In this document: positions 5,287 to 10,107 of the stretch, one piece after another
Position numbering within the stretch: the first letter of the stretch is position 1
Layout: each line of letters starts with the position of its first letter
From: an uncultured bacterium
GTDB taxonomy: Bacteria > Patescibacteriota > Minisyncoccia > Phycocordibacterales > UBA1006
Length of the DNA: 10,107 bases
Assembly: GCA_903920485.1 (NCBI GenBank)
Contig: CAIXMG010000020.1
Location: 1 to 10,107 of the forward strand
Direction: 5' to 3'
Program-made: the position numbers and the translations under genes
Notes under the pieces: model-generated
Told to the model about the DNA's origin: nothing
What the model saw: only the letters and a program-made list of their open reading frames with translations
Databases searched by the model: none

Positions 5287-5303
5287 TTCTTGACCGCTAT
5301 AAT
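5275..5303 (+). promoter_or_regulatory. corA promoter, predicted leaderless
   Basis: TTGTCG (5275-5280), 17-nt spacer, perfect TATAAT (5298-5303), then only 6 nt to the ATG at 5310. The predicted start coincides with the A of the ATG. No Shine-Dalgarno sequence is possible downstream of this start. Confidence 0.75.
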
Positions 5304-5309
5304 GAGCCC

Positions 5310-6218
5310 ATGATTACCGTTCACCGCCTCAAAGCCCTTACCTGGGTCGATGTTGAGAATCCTACCCGCGAGGACATCCAAGCCCTTATTGCTGATTACA
5401 AGGTTCATCCCGCCTGTGCCGAGGAACTCCTGACCCCGTCGGAACGCGCAAAGGTGGACACCTACGAAGATTCCCTCTACCTAGTACTGCATTATCCCGA
5501 TCACCCTGCCAAGAACCGACGAATCGGTGAGATCGAGATCAACTTCGTCGTCATGAAAGACGTGCTCGTGACCGTTCATTACCAGCCGATCGACATCCTG
5601 ATCGAGTTTTCCGAACAGGTCAAGGTGGACTCGGTCCTTGACCGCAACGACCATCTGACCGGCGGACACCTTTTCTTCCAGATCAACAACCTTCTGTACC
5701 ATGAACTTATCGAGGAACTTGAGGGCATGCATGCCGAAATAAAAAAAGTTGAGGCCCAGATCTTCGCAGGACACGAACTGCGCATGGTCGAGGAAATCTC
5801 GACCTTCCAGCGCAAAGTCCTCGATTTCAGGCAGGCGCTCAGGTATCACAGCACTGTCCTCAAGTCGTTCGAGACGCGATCCCGCCAGCTGTTCGGTGAG
5901 ACGGCCGACAGCTATGCCGACCTAGTCCTTGGCGAGTACACGAAGGTCCAGAGCCTCCTTGAAAACGAACGCGACCTGTTAAAGGAACTTCGTGAGACGA
6001 ATGACTCGCTGTTGACGGCAAAGAACAACGACGTGACGAAGAAGCTGACACTCATGGCGTTCGTCACGTTCCCGCTGACGCTCATCGCGATCCTCCTCGG
6101 TCTTGAAGATTCCCCTCGCATCTTCCATGGTCCCGACGGCTTCTGGGTCATCGTGGGAATCCTGCTGGTCCTCCTCATCCTGATGCATGGATATTTCAAC
6201 TATAAGAAGTGGATTTAA
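5310..6218 (+). CDS. corA: CorA-family divalent cation transporter lacking the GMN motif
   Basis: This 302-aa CorA-type membrane protein has an N-terminal alpha/beta cytosolic domain, a long helical stalk (about 130-245, rich in E, K, L and Q with ELIEELEGMHAEIKKVEAQI), and two C-terminal membrane helices (about 246-264 and 276-296) ending in the basic YFNYKKWI. CorA forms pentameric magnesium/cobalt/nickel channels in the inner membrane. The loop after helix 1 normally carries GMN, the ion-selecting signature; here the aligned residues are GLE (264-266, within LLGLEDSP). Ion selectivity is therefore uncertain. The open frame continues upstream antisense to rplU, but the start at 5310 is fixed by the TATAAT box 6 nt away. 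It is monocistronic, with a shared terminator at 6238-6268. Confidence 0.88.
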   Translation: MITVHRLKALTWVDVENPTREDIQALIADYKVHPACAEELLTPSERAKVDTYEDSLYLVLHYPDHPAKNRRIGEIEINFVVMKDVLVTVHYQPIDILIEFSEQVKVDSVLDRNDHLTGGHLFFQINNLLYHELIEELEGMHAEIKKVEAQIFAGHELRMVEEISTFQRKVLDFRQALRYHSTVLKSFETRSRQLFGETADSYADLVLGEYTKVQSLLENERDLLKELRETNDSLLTAKNNDVTKKLTLMAFVTFPLTLIAILLGLEDSPRIFHGPDGFWVIVGILLVLLILMHGYFNYKKWI

Positions 6219-6237
6219 AAATTTTAGCAAAAAGTTA

Positions 6238-6268
6238 GACCGCATAATCCATTATGGATTATGCGGTC
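6238..6268. terminator. Bidirectional terminator between corA and the lipoprotein gene
   Basis: A perfect 13-bp stem (GACCGCATAATCC / GGATTATGCGGTC) with loop ATTAT sits between convergent genes. On the + strand TTCTTATT follows; on the minus strand TAACTTTTTG follows. It can serve both genes. Confidence 0.85.
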
Positions 6269-6280
6269 TTCTTATTGATT

Positions 6281-6577
6281 TTAGTCTTGTCTGTAAATAA
6301 TTCCTACTTGATTTGATATCTGGAGCATTCCTTTATAAGGAGTCGCTTTTGACATATCAAGCCTGGGATTGTTGCAGAGTTTTGAGCGAGTTCCTGGTAC
6401 GAGGTACAGTTGCCCTTTGTCGTTAGTGACAAGAAAGGTATCACGTACGAGATCAGAAACCTGGCGATGTACTAGTTGCTCCATGTACTTCCCGGTAAGC
6501 TCTATATCTTGAGAATGTTTCTGTGCACAACCTGACAAAATCAGAATTATAAGTGCAATAGAGATGAGTGCTTTCAT
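6281..6577 (-). CDS. Small putative lipoprotein, 98 aa
   Basis: The start has a textbook lipoprotein signal: M-K, a hydrophobic helix (ALISIALIILIL) and the lipobox LSGC with the lipidated cysteine at residue 17. The mature part is about 82 aa, polar, with one further cysteine in SKLCNNP, and no family that I recognise. It is expected to be anchored to the outer face of the cytoplasmic membrane. The gene is AT-richer than its neighbours. It has its own strong promoter (6616-6644) and shares a terminator with corA, so it stands alone. No Shine-Dalgarno sequence is seen before the ATG at 6577. The gene is likely real; function unknown. Confidence 0.78.
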   Translation of the reverse strand: MKALISIALIILILSGCAQKHSQDIELTGKYMEQLVHRQVSDLVRDTFLVTNDKGQLYLVPGTRSKLCNNPRLDMSKATPYKGMLQISNQVGIIYRQD

Positions 6578-6615
6578 TTTGCATGCTGTTTTATGGTGTT
6601 GAAATAACTAAGTAC

Positions 6616-6644
6616 ATATTAGCATATATACATACATATGTCAA
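6616..6644 (-). promoter_or_regulatory. Strong promoter of the small lipoprotein gene
   Basis: On the minus strand: perfect TTGACA (6639-6644), 17-nt spacer, extended -10 TGCTAATAT with hexamer 6616-6621. This is the best -35 in the window. The leader is about 32 nt. The 6578-6680 spacer also has to hold the cysS promoter, for which only weak candidates are seen (TATTCT at 6661-6666 or TAGGAT at 6669-6674). Confidence 0.8.
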
Positions 6645-6680
6645 GTACCATAAAACCCCTTATTCTAGTAGGATATTCTC

Positions 6681-8099
6681 ATGAACATCACTCTCACCAA
6701 CACCCTTTCGCGATCAAAGGAGGTCTTTAAGCCCATCACCGACGGCAAGGTCGGGATGTATCATTGTGGCCCGACGGTGTACTGGAACCAGCATATCGGC
6801 AACATGCGAGCCGTCGTGATCGCTGATTTGGTGCGCCGCATGTTCATGTACAACGGCTATGACGTGAACCTGGTACGAAACTACACCGACGTGGGACATC
6901 TGACCGGCGACAACATCGGCGATGCGGACACTGGCGAGGACCGCATGACGAAAGCCGTCAATCGCGAGCATCTTACTCCTGATGAAATTGCGCAAAAGTA
7001 TATTGATATTTACAAGAATGATATCGCAAGCCTCAATACCCTTCCGCCGACCCATGACCCAAGGGCAACCGATTTCATTGCCGACATGATCGCGCTGGTG
7101 CAGGAACTTGTTGCCAGCGACCATGCATACATGACCGACCATGCAGTCTATTTCGACGTCTCAACGTATCACGACTATACGAAGCTTTCCGGCCAGCAGC
7201 TGGCAAACCTCGAAAGTGGTGAGGGTCACGGATCAGTCACCGACTCCGACAAGCGCAATCCGACGGACTTTGCGCTCTGGTTCTTCAAGGCCGGTGCGCA
7301 TGCGAACGCCCTTCAGACATGGCCGTCGCCGTTCACGTCCCCGCTCGTTGCAAACGGCGAAGGATTTCCCGGCTGGCACATCGAATGTTCAGCCATGAGC
7401 AAGCATTACCTGGGTTCTACATTCGACGTCCACATGGGCGGCATCGAACACATCCCCATCCATCACACGAACGAAATCGCACAATCGACCTGCGCCAACC
7501 ACGCGCATTTCGTGAATTACTGGTTGCACAACGAGCACCTGCTCGTTGATGGCAAAAAGATGGCAAAGTCCGAAGGCACTTCGTACACCATCAAGGATAT
7601 CGAAGACAAGGGATTCGAACCGCTCTCGCTTCGCTACTTCTTTTTGCAGGCGCACTACCGGTCAAAGCAGAACTTTACCTGGGAAAGCCTCACCGCTTCG
7701 CAGACCGCGTACCGAAAACTGAAGGCAACCGTTCAAGCCATGCCCGACGACGGCGTAATTGCAGATTCATACCAAGTCCTGTTCCATGAGATGATTAACG
7801 ACGATCTGAATACTGCCGGTGCGCTTGCAACCGTTTGGGAACTGCTCAAGAATTCAGACGTTTCCGATGCTGATAAGAAAGCGACCATCCTTGATTTTGA
7901 TAGAGTACTTGGATTGAAGCTCGACGAAGTCGCTGAGAAAGTAGAAATTCCGAACGCTGTTACAGAACTTCTCTCTGCGCGAGAAGCAGCACGCGCAAAC
8001 AAAGATTTCAAAAAATCTGACGAGTTACGTGATGAGATCGCGAAACTCGGATTTATCGTTAAGGATACGCAGGACGGACAGACGGTGACAAAAAGCTAA
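6681..8099 (+). CDS. cysS: Cysteinyl-tRNA synthetase
   Basis: This 472-aa class I synthetase charges tRNA-Cys. The nucleotide-binding signature HIGH appears as HIGN (38-41) and KMSKS as KMAKS (293-297). Zinc-site residues that recognise the cysteine thiol are all present by alignment to the family: C29 (YHCGPTVY), C236 (WHIECSAMS), H261 and E265 (in IHHTNEIAQS). The C-terminal helical DALR-like region ends with the usual KKSDELRDEIAKLGFIVKDTQDG. The length is close to the E. coli enzyme (461 aa). GTAGGA 8 nt before the ATG may be a weak Shine-Dalgarno sequence. It is monocistronic: a terminator follows at 8112-8142 and the lipoprotein gene diverges upstream. Confidence 0.97.
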   Translation: MNITLTNTLSRSKEVFKPITDGKVGMYHCGPTVYWNQHIGNMRAVVIADLVRRMFMYNGYDVNLVRNYTDVGHLTGDNIGDADTGEDRMTKAVNREHLTPDEIAQKYIDIYKNDIASLNTLPPTHDPRATDFIADMIALVQELVASDHAYMTDHAVYFDVSTYHDYTKLSGQQLANLESGEGHGSVTDSDKRNPTDFALWFFKAGAHANALQTWPSPFTSPLVANGEGFPGWHIECSAMSKHYLGSTFDVHMGGIEHIPIHHTNEIAQSTCANHAHFVNYWLHNEHLLVDGKKMAKSEGTSYTIKDIEDKGFEPLSLRYFFLQAHYRSKQNFTWESLTASQTAYRKLKATVQAMPDDGVIADSYQVLFHEMINDDLNTAGALATVWELLKNSDVSDADKKATILDFDRVLGLKLDEVAEKVEIPNAVTELLSAREAARANKDFKKSDELRDEIAKLGFIVKDTQDGQTVTKS

Positions 8100-8111
8100 C
8101 CAATTAAAAAT

Positions 8112-8142
8112 GTGCGGTCCCTGTTACAGGATCGCACTTTTT
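8112..8142. terminator. Bidirectional terminator between cysS and the small membrane protein gene
   Basis: An 11-bp stem with one bulge (GTGCGGTCC.TG / CAGGATCGCAC, loop TTA) is followed by TTTTTATTTT on the + strand and by ATTTTTAATT on the minus strand. It fits convergent genes on both sides. Confidence 0.8.
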
Positions 8143-8160
8143 ATTTTGCATCTATGCGGC

Positions 8161-8367
8161 TTACGAGCACGCATACTGGATTGTCAGAGTTATGACGATG
8201 ATGAGGAAGGGCTTGCGGATGCGTTCGGCAACAAAGACAGTCGTCTGCCTGAATCGAGTAGTTCCCTCATCCCATCCATAACGAAGGCAGTAATACGGGA
8301 GCAATACTGACGAAATCATTCCCGAGAAGGTTAGGGTGCTTAGCATAAAGGTACAATTTCGAGTCAT
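8161..8367 (-). CDS. Small predicted membrane protein, 68 aa
   Basis: I do not recognise this protein. It has two hydrophobic segments, about residues 6-27 (FMLSTLTFSGMISSVLLPYY) and 53-66 (PFLIIVITLTIQYA), joined by a short charged loop with RYGWDEGTTRFRQTT. The start at 8367 is supported by the strongest ribosome binding site in the window, AGAAGGAGT ending 3 nt upstream of the ATG; the frame is open to an earlier start at 8394, which lacks one. It begins 40 nt after the dnaJ stop on the same strand with no terminator between, so it is probably cotranscribed with dnaJ. The terminator at 8112-8142 ends the unit. Confidence 0.55.
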   Translation of the reverse strand: MTRNCTFMLSTLTFSGMISSVLLPYYCLRYGWDEGTTRFRQTTVFVAERIRKPFLIIVITLTIQYACS

Positions 8368-8407
8368 AATACTCCTTCTGGCTGATTTCGTCAAAACGTG
8401 CCAAGGA

Positions 8408-9517
8408 TTACAATTCTTTCTTCAAGTCTTCGATAAGGGCCTTCGCCTTCTTGGAAAGTTTCTTCGGCATAATAACCTTGATGCCGACCAGAAGGTCGCC
8501 GCGTGACCGCCCGTTGGAAACTCCGCGATTCTTGATCTTCAGCTGATCGCCCGTATTCGTGCCTTCAGGAACCTCGAGCTTCTCCTTGCCATCCAATGAC
8601 TCGAATTCAAGGGTCGTTCCCAAAAGCGCATCAGCAAGCGGGATTTCCTTGGCCATGATGAGGTCATTGCCCATCCTTTTGAACATAGGATGCGATTCAA
8701 TCGCCAAATGGATGAAGAGATCGCCTGATGCACCGTGAGGAATCGCTTCACCTTGTCCGTCCATGCGAAGCGTGTCGCCGTTGTTCAGCCCCGCAGGAAT
8801 ATTGATGGCGATCTCGGACTTGTCGCGCGTGACACCGGCACCCTTGCAGGTATCGCATTTCGTTTCGGGAATTTTTCCCGATCCGTAGCATTCCGGACAG
8901 TCGGTCACGGTCTGCATGTTACCCAGAATCGTTCGCTGAACCTGGGAAATTTTTCCCTGCCCCTTGCAGGTCGCACAGGTTTTGAGCTTCGTTCCCGGTT
9001 TTGCGCCGTCGCCGTGGCAGACCTTGCAGACTGACGTCTTATTAAGAACTATTTTCTTTTCGACACCGAAGACGGATTCCTTGAACGTGATGCGAACTTG
9101 AGTTTCAATATCATTCCCTCGACGAGCTCGGGACGCTCGCGCGCCTCCAAATGCGCCACCGAACAGGTCGCCGAGGTCGAATTCGAAGCCCTGGCCTGAG
9201 CCTGTCGACTGGCCGCCAAATCCTTGGAACTGCGAGAAGTCGAAGCCTCCGAATCCGCCCTGCTGTCCGCCGAACGGATTGCCGCTTTGTCCCCCGCCGC
9301 CGAATGATGGCCCATCGGAGCCGAACTGATCGTACTGTGCGCGCTTGTTCTTGTCGGATAGCGTCTGATACGCCTCGTTCACTTCCTTGAATTTCTTGTC
9401 GTCACCGCCGTTTTTGTCGGGATGATGCTGATGGGCAAGTTTTCTGAAGGCAGCCTTAAGATCCGCTTCTGAAGCGTTCTTGTCGACACCGAGGGTTTTG
9501 TAATAGTCTTTTGCCAT
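8408..9517 (-). CDS. dnaJ: Chaperone protein DnaJ (type I J-protein)
   Basis: This 369-aa protein is the co-chaperone that delivers unfolded clients to DnaK and triggers its ATPase. The J-domain covers about 1-66, with HPD at 32-34 (HHPDKN). A Gly/Phe-rich linker follows (about 67-130). All four CxxCxGxG zinc motifs are intact: C164-G171, C181-G188, C207-G214 and C221-G228. Client-binding C-terminal domains complete the protein. The ATG at 9517 is chosen over the frame opening at 9568 because MAKDYYKTLGV is the family N-terminus and AAAGGAA lies just upstream. dnaK and grpE are not in the window. A palindrome-like stretch (9115-9133) lies in the coding region where the linker meets the first beta domain. 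Confidence 0.97.
   Translation of the reverse strand: MAKDYYKTLGVDKNASEADLKAAFRKLAHQHHPDKNGGDDKKFKEVNEAYQTLSDKNKRAQYDQFGSDGPSFGGGGQSGNPFGGQQGGFGGFDFSQFQGFGGQSTGSGQGFEFDLGDLFGGAFGGARASRARRGNDIETQVRITFKESVFGVEKKIVLNKTSVCKVCHGDGAKPGTKLKTCATCKGQGKISQVQRTILGNMQTVTDCPECYGSGKIPETKCDTCKGAGVTRDKSEIAINIPAGLNNGDTLRMDGQGEAIPHGASGDLFIHLAIESHPMFKRMGNDLIMAKEIPLADALLGTTLEFESLDGKEKLEVPEGTNTGDQLKIKNRGVSNGRSRGDLLVGIKVIMPKKLSKKAKALIEDLKKEL
9115..9133. repeat. PELVEG-type palindrome within dnaJ
   Basis: CCCTCGACGAGCTCGGGA resembles the complement of the 5266-5286 repeat: 17 of 21 aligned bases agree. In the dnaJ frame it encodes part of ASRARRGND. The basic RRGND context is also normal for DnaJ, so chance resemblance is possible. 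Confidence 0.35.
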
Positions 9518-9546
9518 AGTTTCCTTTTTAGTATCCCTCGTATCAG

Positions 9547-9666
9547 TACTCCTCCGCCCTGCGGGCACCTCCCCTAAGAGGGGAGGATTCTCCGTCGGGA
9601 TGGTAACTACAATCTAGACGGAGTATCTCCCCCTTATAGGGGGAGTGGCCGAAGGCCGAGGGAGTA
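9547..9666. repeat. REPIN-like inverted pair of two-hairpin palindromic repeats between dnaJ and DUF559 copy 2
   Basis: Left half (9547-9587): tail TACTCCTCC, hairpin GCCC-TGC-GGGC (9556-9566), stem CCTCCCCT-AAG-AGGGGAGG (9568-9586). Right half (9627-9666): stem CTCCCCCT-TAT-AGGGGGAG (9627-9645), hairpin GGCC-GAA-GGCC (9647-9657), tail GAGGGAGTA. Between them CTCCGTC (9590-9596) pairs with GACGGAG (9617-9623). The pair begins TACTCC and ends GGAGTA. The inner 39 nt is too short for a gene. The left tail lies only 29 nt upstream of the dnaJ start, so the dnaJ promoter must lie in or next to the repeat. Confidence 0.8.
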
Positions 9667-9680
9667 TCTGAAAGGAGTAC

Positions 9681-10040
9681 TCAGATTGAAAGTGACGAAA
9701 TCGTTTGCTTTATCTTTTCTAGTACTCCTTGTAAGTTATCACGGATCGTTTGATTTTTAAAATGCAGGACCGTGCACCCATGACCCGCAAGAAACCCGTC
9801 TCTCTCAGAATCATATTCTTGCCGGCTGTCGTGAACGGGTCCATCAAGCTCAATCACTAATTTTAGTTTAAAACAGTAGAAGTCGACGATGTAAGGACCG
9901 ATTCCAAACTGCCTCCTGAAGGGTTTCCCCAACCCGCTTGCCATTAAATAATTCCAAACGATCACTTCTTCTGGCGTGCTGTTATTTCTTAAAGATCTCC
10001 TTCTGTCTTTCATTAATGGGTCATTGTGAATGAATCTCAT
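9681..10040 (-). CDS. DUF559-domain endonuclease-like protein, copy 2
   Basis: This 119-aa DUF559 protein shares the layout of copy 1 but differs widely in sequence. Its core is FRRQFGIGPYIVDFYC (41-56) followed by VIELDGPVH (62-70), with putative active-site residues D53, E64, D66 and H70, then YDSERDGFLAGHGCTVLHFKN. The N-terminal RRRSLRNNSTPEEVIVWNYL is the more canonical form of the family. The ATG at 10040 is preceded by AAGGTGG at a proper distance; the TTG at 10058 in the same frame is less likely. Repeats lie on both sides: a complete pair downstream (9547-9666) and an incomplete half-unit upstream (10082-10107). It is AT-richer than dnaJ. The stop lies 14 nt from the repeat pair. Confidence 0.88.
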   Translation of the reverse strand: MRFIHNDPLMKDRRRSLRNNSTPEEVIVWNYLMASGLGKPFRRQFGIGPYIVDFYCFKLKLVIELDGPVHDSRQEYDSERDGFLAGHGCTVLHFKNQTIRDNLQGVLEKIKQTISSLSI

Positions 10041-10081
10041 AGAGACCCACCTTACCAAAGAGCCGTAAATTCTTTATCAAG

Positions 10082-10107
10082 TACTCCCCACCGCTCCGCG
10101 GAGCCCT
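10082..10107 (-). repeat. Partial two-hairpin palindromic repeat (family 2), cut by the window end
   Basis: Tail TACTCCCCACC faces left toward the second DUF559 gene, followed by the palindrome GCTCCGCGGAGC (10093-10104). The sequence ends where the second stem would start. The layout matches 9547-9587. Confidence 0.7.

Noticed and set aside
4866..5309. 148-codon upstream extension of corA.
   Set aside because: It is antisense to rplU, runs through the PELVEG repeat, and precedes the TATAAT box that sits 6 nt before the real ATG.
6578..6680. T-box or other riboswitch upstream of cysS.
   Set aside because: The spacer is only 103 nt, holds the divergent lipoprotein promoter, and shows no antiterminator, specifier loop or terminator.
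8110..8310. 66-aa open frame on the + strand after cysS.
   Set aside because: It begins within the terminator hairpin of cysS, has no ribosome site, and is antisense to the frame with a strong Shine-Dalgarno sequence.
1..10107. tRNA or other structured RNA genes.
   Set aside because: No cloverleaf or familiar RNA was found by eye in the intergenic stretches; all of these are short and are accounted for by repeats, promoters and terminators.

Overview
The window looks like chromosome from a small-genome bacterium, most likely a Patescibacteria (CPR) member, perhaps of the Parcubacteria side. This rests on the compact division cluster, a lone L21 gene, deviant and short versions of housekeeping proteins, and several genes whose -10 box lies only 6-9 nt from the start codon. 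TGA is used as a normal stop (rsmH, ftsI), so there is no sign of a recoded genetic code. The taxonomic placement is an inference from protein character and was not tested by search.

Layout. (1) 29-3540, minus strand: a division-and-wall cluster in the order mraZ-rsmH-ftsL-like-ftsI, driven by a promoter embedded in TGGGA MraZ boxes, with a perfect DnaA-box consensus upstream. A paired inverted palindromic repeat (1765-1886) splits ftsL from ftsI, and ftsI has its own extended -10 right after it. (2) 3666-4174: an unrecognised 132-aa gene with its own promoter and a strong terminator. (3) 4192-4751: a 560-bp unit with a DUF559 (Vsr-like PD-(D/E)XK) nuclease gene enclosed by inverted two-hairpin repeats. 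(4) 4772-6268: divergent rplU (L21 with a lysine-rich N-terminal tail) and a CorA-family transporter that lacks the GMN signature. (5) 6281-8142: an AT-rich small lipoprotein gene divergent from cysS (cysteinyl-tRNA synthetase). (6) 8161-9517: dnaJ followed by a small two-helix membrane protein. (7) 9547-10107: another paired repeat, a second DUF559 nuclease gene, and the start of one more repeat at the window edge.

The main non-routine signal is the repeat system. Every complete repeat is a pair of two-hairpin half-units with their G-rich tails pointing outward. This is the architecture of REPINs, the REP doublets mobilised by RAYT transposases. Here no RAYT is seen; instead DUF559 nuclease genes lie inside one pair and beside others. 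The short pairs (1765-1886, 9547-9666) look like gene-less versions of the nuclease-bearing unit (4192-4751). One pair sits inside the division operon and may act as a transcription break. I infer a DUF559-associated REPIN-like mobile system; mobility itself is not shown by this sequence.

Other points worth attention are the apparently leaderless promoters of ftsI, the first DUF559 gene, rplU and corA, the CorA filter change GMN to GLE, the histone-like tail on L21, and a second palindrome family (the PELVEG type) that supplies the -35 box of corA and has a relative inside dnaJ.
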